Numbered from the stretch's first letter, positions 8,450 to 22,395 are shown. The stretch is 28,362 bases of DNA from Tritrichomonas musculus (GCA_039105265.1 JAPFFF010000270.1:1-28362), one strand, 5' to 3'. Translations and numbers: made by a program. Notes: a model not told the origin generated them from the sequence alone.

Positions 8450-10417
8450 TTAATCGACTTCTTCAACACGTGGTCCACTGTGTCCTCCTGATGTTCCACC
8501 TGAGCCACCTTGGTTGAACATATTTGGATCAATTCCGCCTGGCATTCCACCTGGACCTCCGGCTCCGGATCCTCCTGGTGCTGCTCCTTGATATGCGCGT
8601 TGCATGATTGGCATCAATTTGCTTTCAAGTTCTTTTTGTTTGCTTTCAAATTCTGAAACTTCAGCATCTTGATGTGCATCAACCCACGCAAGCGTGTCGT
8701 TGATTTCTTTGTTGATAGTGTCCTTATCTGTCTGTGGAATGGCATTCGCAAATTGTTCGTTCGATAATGAGTTACGAACTCCAAAGCAGTATCCTTCAAG
8801 TGCATTCTTGGCTTCAACTTTCTTACGAACTTCTTCATCTTGTGCTTTGAATTTCTCGGCATCTGCAACCATCTTATCGATATCGGATTGTGAAAGACGT
8901 CCTTTCTCATTCTTAATCGTGATCTTCTTAACATTCCCGGTAGATTTATCTTGCGCTGAAACATTCATAATACCATCGGCGTTGACATCAAAGGTAACTT
9001 CTATTTGTGGAACTCCACGTGGCGCTGGAGGAATTCCTGTTAAATCAAATGTACCAAGAAGATTGTTATCTCGTGTCCTTGAACGTTCTCCTTCATAAAC
9101 TTTGATTGTAACTGCTGGTTGGTTGTCACTGAATGTTGTGAAAACTTGTGATTTCTTGGCTGGAATTGTAGTGTTACGAGGAATCAAAACTGTCATGATT
9201 TCTCCTGCTGTTTCAATACCAAGTGAAAGTGGTGCAACATCAAGAAGAAGGATGTCTTTGACTGCTTCTGATGTGTCTCCTTTGATGATTGCTGCTTGAA
9301 CTGCGGCACCATATGCAACAGCTTCATCTGGGTCAACTCCACGGCATGGTTGTTTGCCATTGAAGAAATCTTGAAGCAATTGTTGAACACGTGGAATTCT
9401 GGATGAACCTCCAACAAGAACAATATCTGTAACATCACTCTTTGACATATTTGCATCCTTCAAAACTTGTGCAACTGGATTCATTGTTGAACGGAATAAT
9501 TCATCATTCAAGTTTTCAAACATAGCACGTGAAATGTTATCCATGAAATCGTGTCCTTCATAAAGCGAATCACAAATGATTGAAGCTGTAGTTGCTGTTG
9601 ATAATGTTCTCTTAGCACGTTCACATGCTGTACGAAGTGTTCTTAGTGCACGTGGTGACTGACGAAGATCGCATTTGAATTTCTTTTGGAAACGATCTGC
9701 AAAGTAGTTAACCATTCTGCTATCAAAGTCTTCACCTCCAAGGTGAGTGTCTCCTGCTGTTGCTTTAACTTCAAACATACCTCCATCAATATCAAGAAGT
9801 GAAACATCGAATGTACCACCTCCAAGATCGAAGATAAGAACATGACGTTCTTTGTCTGATTTCTCATTTAATCCGAATGCAATTGCTGCTGCTGTTGGTT
9901 CATTGATAATACGAAGAACATTTAATCCTGCAATCACACCTGCATCTTTAGTAGCTTGACGTTGTCCATCGTTGAAATAAGCAGGAACTGTAACAACTGC
10001 ATCTGTAACTTTTTCTGTTAATTGCGTTTCTGCGACTTCTTTCATTTTACCTAAAACCATAGCTGAAATTTCTTCTGGATAAAATTGCTTTGTCTCACCT
10101 TTCCATTGGACTTGAATTCGTGGCCTCTCTGCGTCTCCACGAACAACTTTGAATGGCCAGTGTTGCATATCTTTTTGAACAATTGGATCTGAAAACTTAC
10201 GCCCAATCATACGTTTTGCATCGAATACTGTGTTTGTTGGATTCATGGCTGCTTGGTTCTTTGCTGCATCACCGACAAGACGTTCTTCATCTGTAAAAGC
10301 GACATAAGATGGTGTTGTACGATTACCCATATCGTTTGCAATGATATCTACTCTGTTGTGGCGAAAGACACCAACGCATGAATAAGTAGTACCAAGATCA
10401 ATTCCGACTGCTGACAT
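8450..10417 (-). CDS. HSP70: Cytosolic HSP70, copy 3 (D97E variant)
   Basis: Differs from copy 1 by one conservative change, D97E, in the ATPase domain (GDAER in place of GDADR). It comes from a single plus-strand g-to-c change at 10127, in codon 10127-10129. Copy 4 shares it. The site is in a loop that varies among HSP70s, so little effect on function is expected. Confidence 0.98.
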   Translation of the reverse strand: MSAVGIDLGTTYSCVGVFRHNRVDIIANDMGNRTTPSYVAFTDEERLVGDAAKNQAAMNPTNTVFDAKRMIGRKFSDPIVQKDMQHWPFKVVRGDAERPRIQVQWKGETKQFYPEEISAMVLGKMKEVAETQLTEKVTDAVVTVPAYFNDGQRQATKDAGVIAGLNVLRIINEPTAAAIAFGLNEKSDKERHVLIFDLGGGTFDVSLLDIDGGMFEVKATAGDTHLGGEDFDSRMVNYFADRFQKKFKCDLRQSPRALRTLRTACERAKRTLSTATTASIICDSLYEGHDFMDNISRAMFENLNDELFRSTMNPVAQVLKDANMSKSDVTDIVLVGGSSRIPRVQQLLQDFFNGKQPCRGVDPDEAVAYGAAVQAAIIKGDTSEAVKDILLLDVAPLSLGIETAGEIMTVLIPRNTTIPAKKSQVFTTFSDNQPAVTIKVYEGERSRTRDNNLLGTFDLTGIPPAPRGVPQIEVTFDVNADGIMNVSAQDKSTGNVKKITIKNEKGRLSQSDIDKMVADAEKFKAQDEEVRKKVEAKNALEGYCFGVRNSLSNEQFANAIPQTDKDTINKEINDTLAWVDAHQDAEVSEFESKQKELESKLMPIMQRAYQGAAPGGSGAGGPGGMPGGIDPNMFNQGGSGGTSGGHSGPRVEEVD

Positions 10418-10829
10418 TTGTTTTGTGTTTCAAATAAAAAAAATGATTTTTAAAATTTACATTTTTCTTAGTATCATTCAAAATTGTATACATTCTCACA
10501 AATGTTAAATGGTCGGGAGAATCAAAATTGAGAGAAAATCATTCAAATATATTGAAAATGATTGAGAGGAATTCATTCAATATTTTTATGACGATAAATA
10601 GTCAAAACACATATCTATTTTCTTCGATAAATAGTCAATCAATTTAGAAAATTTTCACATAAATAATTCCAAAAATTGAATACATATAATAATTAATGAT
10701 GTTTTTTACCTAAAAACAAATAACAAAAAAAATCATTTCGAAAAAAAAATAAATTAGAGAAGCAACACCATAAGTGAAACATATAAAGATATATATAATA
10801 TATTATTAATAAAAAGAAAAGAAAAAAAG

Positions 10830-10946
10830 GAAGCGACACTACACGTTCCCGGGAAGTCACCCAGCCCAGTACTGATGCAGCCCGCGACTGCTTAATTTCC
10901 AGGTTCGGAATGGAGCTGGATGTATCCAGCCGGGTATGGCCGCTTC
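10830..10946 (-). rRNA. 5S rRNA: 5S rRNA, unit 4 copy a
   Basis: Same 117-nt sequence as the unit 1 genes. Confidence 0.94.
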
Positions 10947-11103
10947 AATAAATTAGTCTATTCTCCATTCTTAAAATTATATCATTTAGCATATTATTAT
11001 AACCGCTTTTTTTTAATGATTTTTAAAATGTAGCTTTGATAAAATTAACAAAAATATATTTGTATTCTTCTATTATATATATATATTATAAAAGAAAAAA
11101 AAG

Positions 11104-11220
11104 GAAGCGACACTACACGTTCCCGGGAAGTCACCCAGCCCAGTACTGATGCAGCCCGCGACTGCTTAATTTCCAGGTTCGGAATGGAGCTGGATGTATC
11201 CAGCCGGGTATGGCCGCTTC
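11104..11220 (-). rRNA. 5S rRNA: 5S rRNA, unit 4 copy b
   Basis: Same 117-nt sequence as the unit 1 genes. Confidence 0.94.
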
Positions 11221-11670
11221 AATAAATTAGTCTATTCTTCACTCTTAAACTTATATCATTTCTTATATTACTTTAACTGTTTTTCCTATTATCTTTATTA
11301 TATATAAATTTTATTGTGAAATTTTTTTTTTTATTTTGTCTTGTCTTGTTTTGTCATGTATTTTTATGACAATCTTCACTTATCATTTAATCAATTTTAT
11401 AACAATTATTAAAATATAACTCTTTATCTTTTAAATTGATATAAATTTCATTTTTATTCTTATTTTTATTTCAAATGTATTACTCAATTGATTTCAAATG
11501 AAAACAATTTTTTTATTTTTATTGACAGTTTCTTCAGCATACGTGTTAACATAAATATAAATATATATGGAAAACAAAAACAAAAAAGAAAACTTTATAT
11601 TTCTTATTTATAAATTTTAAAATCATTTTGATTTTCGACAAAAATAAATAAATAAAAAAAAAATATATTT

Positions 11671-11743
11671 TGGGACTTCGCGGACTCGAACCACGTACCT
11701 TACGATCTTCAGTCGTACGCTCTCCCAGGTGAGCTAAAGTCCC
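11671..11743 (-). tRNA. tRNA-Phe: tRNA-Phe (GAA), unit 4
   Basis: Same 73-nt sequence as the unit 1 gene. Confidence 0.95.
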
Positions 11744-12006
11744 GCTAATGTTCTTAATTAATTACATTTATTTAATTTTATTCTGGCATTTGACAATAAT
11801 AATAATAATAAAAAAATGTCACTCTTTTCTTTTAAATGCTATCATTCTCTGATTTACTTTCATAATAGAAATGAGTTAGTTTTAAAATAATAAAAGAATA
11901 TTTGATTTAATTTTAAAATAAAATATTAACATGCTTTTATTAATTTACAATTTGTTTTTGCAATTTTGTTGAATTAAGTTAAAAAAAAATTCAATTACAT
12001 AGGAAT

Positions 12007-13974
12007 TTAATCGACTTCTTCAACACGTGGTCCACTGTGTCCTCCTGATGTTCCACCTGAGCCACCTTGGTTGAACATATTTGGATCAATTCCGCCTGGC
12101 ATTCCACCTGGACCTCCGGCTCCGGATCCTCCTGGTGCTGCTCCTTGATATGCGCGTTGCATGATTGGCATCAATTTGCTTTCAAGTTCTTTTTGTTTGC
12201 TTTCAAATTCTGAAACTTCAGCATCTTGATGTGCATCAACCCACGCAAGCGTGTCGTTGATTTCTTTGTTGATAGTGTCCTTATCTGTCTGTGGAATGGC
12301 ATTCGCAAATTGTTCGTTCGATAATGAGTTACGAACTCCAAAGCAGTATCCTTCAAGTGCATTCTTGGCTTCAACTTTCTTACGAACTTCTTCATCTTGT
12401 GCTTTGAATTTCTCGGCATCTGCAACCATCTTATCGATATCGGATTGTGAAAGACGTCCTTTCTCATTCTTAATCGTGATCTTCTTAACATTCCCGGTAG
12501 ATTTATCTTGCGCTGAAACATTCATAATACCATCGGCGTTGACATCAAAGGTAACTTCTATTTGTGGAACTCCACGTGGCGCTGGAGGAATTCCTGTTAA
12601 ATCAAATGTACCAAGAAGATTGTTATCTCGTGTCCTTGAACGTTCTCCTTCATAAACTTTGATTGTAACTGCTGGTTGGTTGTCACTGAATGTTGTGAAA
12701 ACTTGTGATTTCTTGGCTGGAATTGTAGTGTTACGAGGAATCAAAACTGTCATGATTTCTCCTGCTGTTTCAATACCAAGTGAAAGTGGTGCAACATCAA
12801 GAAGAAGGATGTCTTTGACTGCTTCTGATGTGTCTCCTTTGATGATTGCTGCTTGAACTGCGGCACCATATGCAACAGCTTCATCTGGGTCAACTCCACG
12901 GCATGGTTGTTTGCCATTGAAGAAATCTTGAAGCAATTGTTGAACACGTGGAATTCTGGATGAACCTCCAACAAGAACAATATCTGTAACATCACTCTTT
13001 GACATATTTGCATCCTTCAAAACTTGTGCAACTGGATTCATTGTTGAACGGAATAATTCATCATTCAAGTTTTCAAACATAGCACGTGAAATGTTATCCA
13101 TGAAATCGTGTCCTTCATAAAGCGAATCACAAATGATTGAAGCTGTAGTTGCTGTTGATAATGTTCTCTTAGCACGTTCACATGCTGTACGAAGTGTTCT
13201 TAGTGCACGTGGTGACTGACGAAGATCGCATTTGAATTTCTTTTGGAAACGATCTGCAAAGTAGTTAACCATTCTGCTATCAAAGTCTTCACCTCCAAGG
13301 TGAGTGTCTCCTGCTGTTGCTTTAACTTCAAACATACCTCCATCAATATCAAGAAGTGAAACATCGAATGTACCACCTCCAAGATCGAAGATAAGAACAT
13401 GACGTTCTTTGTCTGATTTCTCATTTAATCCGAATGCAATTGCTGCTGCTGTTGGTTCATTGATAATACGAAGAACATTTAATCCTGCAATCACACCTGC
13501 ATCTTTAGTAGCTTGACGTTGTCCATCGTTGAAATAAGCAGGAACTGTAACAACTGCATCTGTAACTTTTTCTGTTAATTGCGTTTCTGCGACTTCTTTC
13601 ATTTTACCTAAAACCATAGCTGAAATTTCTTCTGGATAAAATTGCTTTGTCTCACCTTTCCATTGGACTTGAATTCGTGGCCTCTCTGCGTCTCCACGAA
13701 CAACTTTGAATGGCCAGTGTTGCATATCTTTTTGAACAATTGGATCTGAAAACTTACGCCCAATCATACGTTTTGCATCGAATACTGTGTTTGTTGGATT
13801 CATGGCTGCTTGGTTCTTTGCTGCATCACCGACAAGACGTTCTTCATCTGTAAAAGCGACATAAGATGGTGTTGTACGATTACCCATATCGTTTGCAATG
13901 ATATCTACTCTGTTGTGGCGAAAGACACCAACGCATGAATAAGTAGTACCAAGATCAATTCCGACTGCTGACAT
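12007..13974 (-). CDS. HSP70: Cytosolic HSP70, copy 4 (D97E variant)
   Basis: Protein identical to copy 3, including E97. Two neighbouring units sharing a variant absent from the other six suggests duplication of one into the other, or a local conversion tract. Confidence 0.98.
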   Translation of the reverse strand: MSAVGIDLGTTYSCVGVFRHNRVDIIANDMGNRTTPSYVAFTDEERLVGDAAKNQAAMNPTNTVFDAKRMIGRKFSDPIVQKDMQHWPFKVVRGDAERPRIQVQWKGETKQFYPEEISAMVLGKMKEVAETQLTEKVTDAVVTVPAYFNDGQRQATKDAGVIAGLNVLRIINEPTAAAIAFGLNEKSDKERHVLIFDLGGGTFDVSLLDIDGGMFEVKATAGDTHLGGEDFDSRMVNYFADRFQKKFKCDLRQSPRALRTLRTACERAKRTLSTATTASIICDSLYEGHDFMDNISRAMFENLNDELFRSTMNPVAQVLKDANMSKSDVTDIVLVGGSSRIPRVQQLLQDFFNGKQPCRGVDPDEAVAYGAAVQAAIIKGDTSEAVKDILLLDVAPLSLGIETAGEIMTVLIPRNTTIPAKKSQVFTTFSDNQPAVTIKVYEGERSRTRDNNLLGTFDLTGIPPAPRGVPQIEVTFDVNADGIMNVSAQDKSTGNVKKITIKNEKGRLSQSDIDKMVADAEKFKAQDEEVRKKVEAKNALEGYCFGVRNSLSNEQFANAIPQTDKDTINKEINDTLAWVDAHQDAEVSEFESKQKELESKLMPIMQRAYQGAAPGGSGAGGPGGMPGGIDPNMFNQGGSGGTSGGHSGPRVEEVD

Positions 13975-14386
13975 TTGTTTTGTGTTTCAAATAAAAAAAA
14001 TGATTTTTAAAATTTACATTTTTCTTAGTATCATTCAAAATTGTATACATTCTCACAAATGTTAAATGGTCGGGAGAATCAAAATTGAGAGAAAATCATT
14101 CAAATATATTGAAAATGATTGAGAGGAATTCATTCAATATTTTTATGACGATAAATAGTCAAAACACATATCTATTTTCTTCGATAAATAGTCAATCAAT
14201 TTAGAAAATTTTCACATAAATAATTCCAAAAATTGAATACATATAATAATTAATGATGTTTTTTACCTAAAAACAAATAACAAAAAAAATCATTTCGAAA
14301 AAAAAATAAATTAGAGAAGCAACACCATAAGTGAAACATATAAAGATATATATAATATATTATTAATAAAAAGAAAAGAAAAAAAG

Positions 14387-14503
14387 GAAGCGACACTACA
14401 CGTTCCCGGGAAGTCACCCAGCCCAGTACTGATGCAGCCCGCGACTGCTTAATTTCCAGGTTCGGAATGGAGCTGGATGTATCCAGCCGGGTATGGCCGC
14501 TTC
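14387..14503 (-). rRNA. 5S rRNA: 5S rRNA, unit 5 copy a
   Basis: Same 117-nt sequence as the unit 1 genes. The spacer to copy b carries an a-to-g change at 14621 seen only in this unit. Confidence 0.94.
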
Positions 14504-14660
14504 AATAAATTAGTCTATTCTCCATTCTTAAAATTATATCATTTAGCATATTATTATAACCGCTTTTTTTTAATGATTTTTAAAATGTAGCTTTGATAAA
14601 ATTAACAAAAATATATTTGTGTTCTTCTATTATATATATATATTATAAAAGAAAAAAAAG

Positions 14661-14777
14661 GAAGCGACACTACACGTTCCCGGGAAGTCACCCAGCCCAG
14701 TACTGATGCAGCCCGCGACTGCTTAATTTCCAGGTTCGGAATGGAGCTGGATGTATCCAGCCGGGTATGGCCGCTTC
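14661..14777 (-). rRNA. 5S rRNA: 5S rRNA, unit 5 copy b
   Basis: Same 117-nt sequence as the unit 1 genes. Its 5' flank has a unique g-to-t change at 14787, 10 bp upstream of the gene, inside the flank otherwise shared by all 5S copies. Confidence 0.94.
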
Positions 14778-14864
14778 AATAAATTATTCTATTCTTCACT
14801 CTTAAACTTATATCATTTCTTATATTACTTTAACTGTTTTTCCTATTATCTTTATTATATATAA

Positions 14865-14875
14865 ATTTTATTTTG
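14865..14875. other. 20-bp deletion junction in unit 5
   Basis: Standard units have two TTTTATT heptamers 20 bp apart (623-629 and 643-649 in unit 1). Unit 5 keeps one heptamer and lacks the 20 bp between, as expected from slippage or short-repeat recombination. It accounts for the 3,537-bp spacing between HSP70 copies 4 and 5. Confidence 0.9.
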
Positions 14876-15207
14876 TCTTGTCTTGTTTTGTCATGTATTT
14901 TTATGACAATCTTCACTTATCATTTAATCAATTTTATAACAATTATTAAAATATAACTCTTTATCTTTTAAATTGATATAAATTTCATTTTTATTCTTAT
15001 TTTTATTTCAAATGTATTACTCAATTGATTTCAAATGAAAACAATTTTTTTATTTTTATTGACAGTTTCTTCAGCATACGTGTTAACATAAATATAAATA
15101 TATATGGAAAACAAAAACAAAAAAGAAAACTTTATATTTCTTATTTATAAATTTTAAAATCATTTTGATTTTCGACAAAAATAAATAAATAAAAAAAAAA
15201 TATATTT

Positions 15208-15280
15208 TGGGACTTCGCGGACTCGAACCACGTACCTTACGATCTTCAGTCGTACGCTCTCCCAGGTGAGCTAAAGTCCC
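15208..15280 (-). tRNA. tRNA-Phe: tRNA-Phe (GAA), unit 5
   Basis: Same 73-nt sequence as the unit 1 gene. It sits 20 bp closer to 5S copy b than in the standard units. Confidence 0.95.
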
Positions 15281-15543
15281 GCTAATGTTCTTAATTAATT
15301 ACATTTATTTAATTTTATTCTGGCATTTGACAATAATAATAATAATAAAAAAATGTCACTCTTTTCTTTTAAATGCTATCATTCTCTGATTTACTTTCAT
15401 AATAGAAATGAGTTAGTTTTAAAATAATAAAAGAATATTTGATTTAATTTTAAAATAAAATATTAACATGCTTTTATTAATTTACAATTTGTTTTTGCAA
15501 TTTTGTTGAATTAAGTTAAAAAAAAATTCAATTACATAGGAAT

Positions 15544-17511
15544 TTAATCGACTTCTTCAACACGTGGTCCACTGTGTCCTCCTGATGTTCCACCTGAGCC
15601 ACCTTGGTTGAACATATTTGGATCAATTCCGCCTGGCATTCCACCTGGACCTCCGGCTCCGGATCCTCCTGGTGCTGCTCCTTGATATGCGCGTTGCATG
15701 ATTGGCATCAATTTGCTTTCAAGTTCTTTTTGTTTGCTTTCAAATTCTGAAACTTCAGCATCTTGATGTGCATCAACCCACGCAAGCGTGTCGTTGATTT
15801 CTTTGTTGATAGTGTCCTTATCTGTCTGTGGAATGGCATTCGCAAATTGTTCGTTCGATAATGAGTTACGAACTCCAAAGCAGTATCCTTCAAGTGCATT
15901 CTTGGCTTCAACTTTCTTACGAACTTCTTCATCTTGTGCTTTGAATTTCTCGGCATCTGCAACCATCTTATCGATATCGGATTGTGAAAGACGTCCTTTC
16001 TCATTCTTAATCGTGATCTTCTTAACATTCCCGGTAGATTTATCTTGCGCTGAAACATTCATAATACCATCGGCGTTGACATCAAAGGTAACTTCTATTT
16101 GTGGAACTCCACGTGGCGCTGGAGGAATTCCTGTTAAATCAAATGTACCAAGAAGATTGTTATCTCGTGTCCTTGAACGTTCTCCTTCATAAACTTTGAT
16201 TGTAACTGCTGGTTGGTTGTCACTGAATGTTGTGAAAACTTGTGATTTCTTGGCTGGAATTGTAGTGTTACGAGGAATCAAAACTGTCATGATTTCTCCT
16301 GCTGTTTCAATACCAAGTGAAAGTGGTGCAACATCAAGAAGAAGGATGTCTTTGACTGCTTCTGATGTGTCTCCTTTGATGATTGCTGCTTGAACTGCGG
16401 CACCATATGCAACAGCTTCATCTGGGTCAACTCCACGGCATGGTTGTTTGCCATTGAAGAAATCTTGAAGCAATTGTTGAACACGTGGAATTCTGGATGA
16501 ACCTCCAACAAGAACAATATCTGTAACATCACTCTTTGACATATTTGCATCCTTCAAAACTTGTGCAACTGGATTCATTGTTGAACGGAATAATTCATCA
16601 TTCAAGTTTTCAAACATAGCACGTGAAATGTTATCCATGAAATCGTGTCCTTCATAAAGCGAATCACAAATGATTGAAGCTGTAGTTGCTGTTGATAATG
16701 TTCTCTTAGCACGTTCACATGCTGTACGAAGTGTTCTTAGTGCACGTGGTGACTGACGAAGATCGCATTTGAATTTCTTTTGGAAACGATCTGCAAAGTA
16801 GTTAACCATTCTGCTATCAAAGTCTTCACCTCCAAGGTGAGTGTCTCCTGCTGTTGCTTTAACTTCAAACATACCTCCATCAATATCAAGAAGTGAAACA
16901 TCGAATGTACCACCTCCAAGATCGAAGATAAGAACATGACGTTCTTTGTCTGATTTCTCATTTAATCCGAATGCAATTGCTGCTGCTGTTGGTTCATTGA
17001 TAATACGAAGAACATTTAATCCTGCAATCACACCTGCATCTTTAGTAGCTTGACGTTGTCCATCGTTGAAATAAGCAGGAACTGTAACAACTGCATCTGT
17101 AACTTTTTCTGTTAATTGCGTTTCTGCGACTTCTTTCATTTTACCTAAAACCATAGCTGAAATTTCTTCTGGATAAAATTGCTTTGTCTCACCTTTCCAT
17201 TGGACTTGAATTCGTGGCCTGTCTGCGTCTCCACGAACAACTTTGAATGGCCAGTGTTGCATATCTTTTTGAACAATTGGATCTGAAAACTTACGCCCAA
17301 TCATACGTTTTGCATCGAATACTGTGTTTGTTGGATTCATGGCTGCTTGGTTCTTTGCTGCATCACCGACAAGACGTTCTTCATCTGTAAAAGCGACATA
17401 AGATGGTGTTGTACGATTACCCATATCGTTTGCAATGATATCTACTCTGTTGTGGCGAAAGACACCAACGCATGAATAAGTAGTACCAAGATCAATTCCG
17501 ACTGCTGACAT
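15544..17511 (-). CDS. HSP70: Cytosolic HSP70, copy 5
   Basis: Protein identical to copy 1 (D97). The Pol III half of the same unit carries a 20-bp deletion and two substitutions found in no other unit here. Confidence 0.98.
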   Translation of the reverse strand: MSAVGIDLGTTYSCVGVFRHNRVDIIANDMGNRTTPSYVAFTDEERLVGDAAKNQAAMNPTNTVFDAKRMIGRKFSDPIVQKDMQHWPFKVVRGDADRPRIQVQWKGETKQFYPEEISAMVLGKMKEVAETQLTEKVTDAVVTVPAYFNDGQRQATKDAGVIAGLNVLRIINEPTAAAIAFGLNEKSDKERHVLIFDLGGGTFDVSLLDIDGGMFEVKATAGDTHLGGEDFDSRMVNYFADRFQKKFKCDLRQSPRALRTLRTACERAKRTLSTATTASIICDSLYEGHDFMDNISRAMFENLNDELFRSTMNPVAQVLKDANMSKSDVTDIVLVGGSSRIPRVQQLLQDFFNGKQPCRGVDPDEAVAYGAAVQAAIIKGDTSEAVKDILLLDVAPLSLGIETAGEIMTVLIPRNTTIPAKKSQVFTTFSDNQPAVTIKVYEGERSRTRDNNLLGTFDLTGIPPAPRGVPQIEVTFDVNADGIMNVSAQDKSTGNVKKITIKNEKGRLSQSDIDKMVADAEKFKAQDEEVRKKVEAKNALEGYCFGVRNSLSNEQFANAIPQTDKDTINKEINDTLAWVDAHQDAEVSEFESKQKELESKLMPIMQRAYQGAAPGGSGAGGPGGMPGGIDPNMFNQGGSGGTSGGHSGPRVEEVD

Positions 17512-17923
17512 TTGTTTTGTGTTTCAAATAAAAAAAATGATTTTTAAAATTTACATTTTTCTTAGTATCATTCAAAATTGTATACATTCTCACAAATGTT
17601 AAATGGTCGGGAGAATCAAAATTGAGAGAAAATCATTCAAATATATTGAAAATGATTGAGAGGAATTCATTCAATATTTTTATGACGATAAATAGTCAAA
17701 ACACATATCTATTTTCTTCGATAAATAGTCAATCAATTTAGAAAATTTTCACATAAATAATTCCAAAAATTGAATACATATAATAATTAATGATGTTTTT
17801 TACCTAAAAACAAATAACAAAAAAAATCATTTCGAAAAAAAAATAAATTAGAGAAGCAACACCATAAGTGAAACATATAAAGATATATATAATATATTAT
17901 TAATAAAAAGAAAAGAAAAAAAG

Positions 17924-18040
17924 GAAGCGACACTACACGTTCCCGGGAAGTCACCCAGCCCAGTACTGATGCAGCCCGCGACTGCTTAATTTCCAGGTTC
18001 GGAATGGAGCTGGATGTATCCAGCCGGGTATGGCCGCTTC
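17924..18040 (-). rRNA. 5S rRNA: 5S rRNA, unit 6 copy a
   Basis: Same 117-nt sequence as the unit 1 genes. Confidence 0.94.
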
Positions 18041-18197
18041 AATAAATTAGTCTATTCTCCATTCTTAAAATTATATCATTTAGCATATTATTATAACCGC
18101 TTTTTTTTAATGATTTTTAAAATGTAGCTTTGATAAAATTAACAAAAATATATTTGTATTCTTCTATTATATATATATATTATAAAAGAAAAAAAAG

Positions 18198-18314
18198 GAA
18201 GCGACACTACACGTTCCCGGGAAGTCACCCAGCCCAGTACTGATGCAGCCCGCGACTGCTTAATTTCCAGGTTCGGAATGGAGCTGGATGTATCCAGCCG
18301 GGTATGGCCGCTTC
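18198..18314 (-). rRNA. 5S rRNA: 5S rRNA, unit 6 copy b
   Basis: Same 117-nt sequence as the unit 1 genes. Confidence 0.94.
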
Positions 18315-18764
18315 AATAAATTAGTCTATTCTTCACTCTTAAACTTATATCATTTCTTATATTACTTTAACTGTTTTTCCTATTATCTTTATTATATATA
18401 AATTTTATTGTGAAATTTTTTTTTTTATTTTGTCTTGTCTTGTTTTGTCATGTATTTTTATGACAATCTTCACTTATCATTTAATCAATTTTATAACAAT
18501 TATTAAAATATAACTCTTTATCTTTTAAATTGATATAAATTTCATTTTTATTCTTATTTTTATTTCAAATGTATTACTCAATTGATTTCAAATGAAAACA
18601 ATTTTTTTATTTTTATTGACAGTTTCTTCAGCATACGTGTTAACATAAATATAAATATATATGGAAAACAAAAACAAAAAAGAAAACTTTATATTTCTTA
18701 TTTATAAATTTTAAAATCATTTTGATTTTCGACAAAAATAAATAAATAAAAAAAAAATATATTT

Positions 18765-18837
18765 TGGGACTTCGCGGACTCGAACCACGTACCTTACGAT
18801 CTTCAGTCGTACGCTCTCCCAGGTGAGCTAAAGTCCC
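18765..18837 (-). tRNA. tRNA-Phe: tRNA-Phe (GAA), unit 6
   Basis: Same 73-nt sequence as the unit 1 gene. Confidence 0.95.
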
Positions 18838-19100
18838 GCTAATGTTCTTAATTAATTACATTTATTTAATTTTATTCTGGCATTTGACAATAATAATAAT
18901 AATAAAAAAATGTCACTCTTTTCTTTTAAATGCTATCATTCTCTGATTTACTTTCATAATAGAAATGAGTTAGTTTTAAAATAATAAAAGAATATTTGAT
19001 TTAATTTTAAAATAAAATATTAACATGCTTTTATTAATTTACAATTTGTTTTTGCAATTTTGTTGAATTAAGTTAAAAAAAAATTCAATTACATAGGAAT

Positions 19101-21068
19101 TTAATCGACTTCTTCAACACGTGGTCCACTGTGTCCTCCTGATGTTCCACCTGAGCCACCTTGGTTGAACATATTTGGATCAATTCCGCCTGGCATTCCA
19201 CCTGGACCTCCGGCTCCGGATCCTCCTGGTGCTGCTCCTTGATATGCGCGTTGCATGATTGGCATCAATTTGCTTTCAAGTTCTTTTTGTTTGCTTTCAA
19301 ATTCTGAAACTTCAGCATCTTGATGTGCATCAACCCACGCAAGCGTGTCGTTGATTTCTTTGTTGATAGTGTCCTTATCTGTCTGTGGAATGGCATTCGC
19401 AAATTGTTCGTTCGATAATGAGTTACGAACTCCAAAGCAGTATCCTTCAAGTGCATTCTTGGCTTCAACTTTCTTACGAACTTCTTCATCTTGTGCTTTG
19501 AATTTCTCGGCATCTGCAACCATCTTATCGATATCGGATTGTGAAAGACGTCCTTTCTCATTCTTAATCGTGATCTTCTTAACATTCCCGGTAGATTTAT
19601 CTTGCGCTGAAACATTCATAATACCATCGGCGTTGACATCAAAGGTAACTTCTATTTGTGGAACTCCACGTGGCGCTGGAGGAATTCCTGTTAAATCAAA
19701 TGTACCAAGAAGATTGTTATCTCGTGTCCTTGAACGTTCTCCTTCATAAACTTTGATTGTAACTGCTGGTTGGTTGTCACTGAATGTTGTGAAAACTTGT
19801 GATTTCTTGGCTGGAATTGTAGTGTTACGAGGAATCAAAACTGTCATGATTTCTCCTGCTGTTTCAATACCAAGTGAAAGTGGTGCAACATCAAGAAGAA
19901 GGATGTCTTTGACTGCTTCTGATGTGTCTCCTTTGATGATTGCTGCTTGAACTGCGGCACCATATGCAACAGCTTCATCTGGGTCAACTCCACGGCATGG
20001 TTGTTTGCCATTGAAGAAATCTTGAAGCAATTGTTGAACACGTGGAATTCTGGATGAACCTCCAACAAGAACAATATCTGTAACATCACTCTTTGACATA
20101 TTTGCATCCTTCAAAACTTGTGCAACTGGATTCATTGTTGAACGGAATAATTCATCATTCAAGTTTTCAAACATAGCACGTGAAATGTTATCCATGAAAT
20201 CGTGTCCTTCATAAAGCGAATCACAAATGATTGAAGCTGTAGTTGCTGTTGATAATGTTCTCTTAGCACGTTCACATGCTGTACGAAGTGTTCTTAGTGC
20301 ACGTGGTGACTGACGAAGATCGCATTTGAATTTCTTTTGGAAACGATCTGCAAAGTAGTTAACCATTCTGCTATCAAAGTCTTCACCTCCAAGGTGAGTG
20401 TCTCCTGCTGTTGCTTTAACTTCAAACATACCTCCATCAATATCAAGAAGTGAAACATCGAATGTACCACCTCCAAGATCGAAGATAAGAACATGACGTT
20501 CTTTGTCTGATTTCTCATTTAATCCGAATGCAATTGCTGCTGCTGTTGGTTCATTGATAATACGAAGAACATTTAATCCTGCAATCACACCTGCATCTTT
20601 AGTAGCTTGACGTTGTCCATCGTTGAAATAAGCAGGAACTGTAACAACTGCATCTGTAACTTTTTCTGTTAATTGCGTTTCTGCGACTTCTTTCATTTTA
20701 CCTAAAACCATAGCTGAAATTTCTTCTGGATAAAATTGCTTTGTCTCACCTTTCCATTGGACTTGAATTCGTGGCCTGTCTGCGTCTCCACGAACAACTT
20801 TGAATGGCCAGTGTTGCATATCTTTTTGAACAATTGGATCTGAAAACTTACGCCCAATCATACGTTTTGCATCGAATACTGTGTTTGTTGGATTCATGGC
20901 TGCTTGGTTCTTTGCTGCATCACCGACAAGACGTTCTTCATCTGTAAAAGCGACATAAGATGGTGTTGTACGATTACCCATATCGTTTGCAATGATATCT
21001 ACTCTGTTGTGGCGAAAGACACCAACGCATGAATAAGTAGTACCAAGATCAATTCCGACTGCTGACAT
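19101..21068 (-). CDS. HSP70: Cytosolic HSP70, copy 6
   Basis: Protein identical to copy 1 (D97). Its upstream spacer is one base longer than usual because the A-run at 21376-21384 has nine A instead of eight; this lies past the unit boundary at 21339, in unit 7. Confidence 0.98.
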   Translation of the reverse strand: MSAVGIDLGTTYSCVGVFRHNRVDIIANDMGNRTTPSYVAFTDEERLVGDAAKNQAAMNPTNTVFDAKRMIGRKFSDPIVQKDMQHWPFKVVRGDADRPRIQVQWKGETKQFYPEEISAMVLGKMKEVAETQLTEKVTDAVVTVPAYFNDGQRQATKDAGVIAGLNVLRIINEPTAAAIAFGLNEKSDKERHVLIFDLGGGTFDVSLLDIDGGMFEVKATAGDTHLGGEDFDSRMVNYFADRFQKKFKCDLRQSPRALRTLRTACERAKRTLSTATTASIICDSLYEGHDFMDNISRAMFENLNDELFRSTMNPVAQVLKDANMSKSDVTDIVLVGGSSRIPRVQQLLQDFFNGKQPCRGVDPDEAVAYGAAVQAAIIKGDTSEAVKDILLLDVAPLSLGIETAGEIMTVLIPRNTTIPAKKSQVFTTFSDNQPAVTIKVYEGERSRTRDNNLLGTFDLTGIPPAPRGVPQIEVTFDVNADGIMNVSAQDKSTGNVKKITIKNEKGRLSQSDIDKMVADAEKFKAQDEEVRKKVEAKNALEGYCFGVRNSLSNEQFANAIPQTDKDTINKEINDTLAWVDAHQDAEVSEFESKQKELESKLMPIMQRAYQGAAPGGSGAGGPGGMPGGIDPNMFNQGGSGGTSGGHSGPRVEEVD

Positions 21069-21481
21069 TTGTTTTGTGTTTCAAATAAAAAAAATGATTT
21101 TTAAAATTTACATTTTTCTTAGTATCATTCAAAATTGTATACATTCTCACAAATGTTAAATGGTCGGGAGAATCAAAATTGAGAGAAAATCATTCAAATA
21201 TATTGAAAATGATTGAGAGGAATTCATTCAATATTTTTATGACGATAAATAGTCAAAACACATATCTATTTTCTTCGATAAATAGTCAATCAATTTAGAA
21301 AATTTTCACATAAATAATTCCAAAAATTGAATACATATAATAATTAATGATGTTTTTTACCTAAAAACAAATAACAAAAAAAAATCATTTCGAAAAAAAA
21401 ATAAATTAGAGAAGCAACACCATAAGTGAAACATATAAAGATATATATAATATATTATTAATAAAAAGAAAAGAAAAAAAG

Positions 21482-21598
21482 GAAGCGACACTACACGTTC
21501 CCGGGAAGTCACCCAGCCCAGTACTGATGCAGCCCGCGACTGCTTAATTTCCAGGTTCGGAATGGAGCTGGATGTATCCAGCCGGGTATGGCCGCTTC
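21482..21598 (-). rRNA. 5S rRNA: 5S rRNA, unit 7 copy a
   Basis: Same 117-nt sequence as the unit 1 genes. Confidence 0.94.
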
Positions 21599-21755
21599 AA
21601 TAAATTAGTCTATTCTCCATTCTTAAAATTATATCATTTAGCATATTATTATAACCGCTTTTTTTTAATGATTTTTAAAATGTAGCTTTGATAAAATTAA
21701 CAAAAATATATTTGTATTCTTCTATTATATATATATATTATAAAAGAAAAAAAAG

Positions 21756-21872
21756 GAAGCGACACTACACGTTCCCGGGAAGTCACCCAGCCCAGTACTG
21801 ATGCAGCCCGCGACTGCTTAATTTCCAGGTTCGGAATGGAGCTGGATGTATCCAGCCGGGTATGGCCGCTTC
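21756..21872 (-). rRNA. 5S rRNA: 5S rRNA, unit 7 copy b
   Basis: Same 117-nt sequence as the unit 1 genes. Confidence 0.94.
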
Positions 21873-22322
21873 AATAAATTAGTCTATTCTTCACTCTTAA
21901 ACTTATATCATTTCTTATATTACTTTAACTGTTTTTCCTATTATCTTTATTATATATAAATTTTATTGTGAAATTTTTTTTTTTATTTTGTCTTGTCTTG
22001 TTTTGTCATGTATTTTTATGACAATCTTCACTTATCATTTAATCAATTTTATAACAATTATTAAAATATAACTCTTTATCTTTTAAATTGATATAAATTT
22101 CATTTTTATTCTTATTTTTATTTCAAATGTATTACTCAATTGATTTCAAATGAAAACAATTTTTTTATTTTTATTGACAGTTTCTTCAGCATACGTGTTA
22201 ACATAAATATAAATATATATGGAAAACAAAAACAAAAAAGAAAACTTTATATTTCTTATTTATAAATTTTAAAATCATTTTGATTTTCGACAAAAATAAA
22301 TAAATAAAAAAAAAATATATTT

Positions 22323-22395
22323 TGGGACTTCGCGGACTCGAACCACGTACCTTACGATCTTCAGTCGTACGCTCTCCCAGGTGAGCTAAAGTCCC
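22323..22395 (-). tRNA. tRNA-Phe: tRNA-Phe (GAA), unit 7
   Basis: Same 73-nt sequence as the unit 1 gene. Confidence 0.95.
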
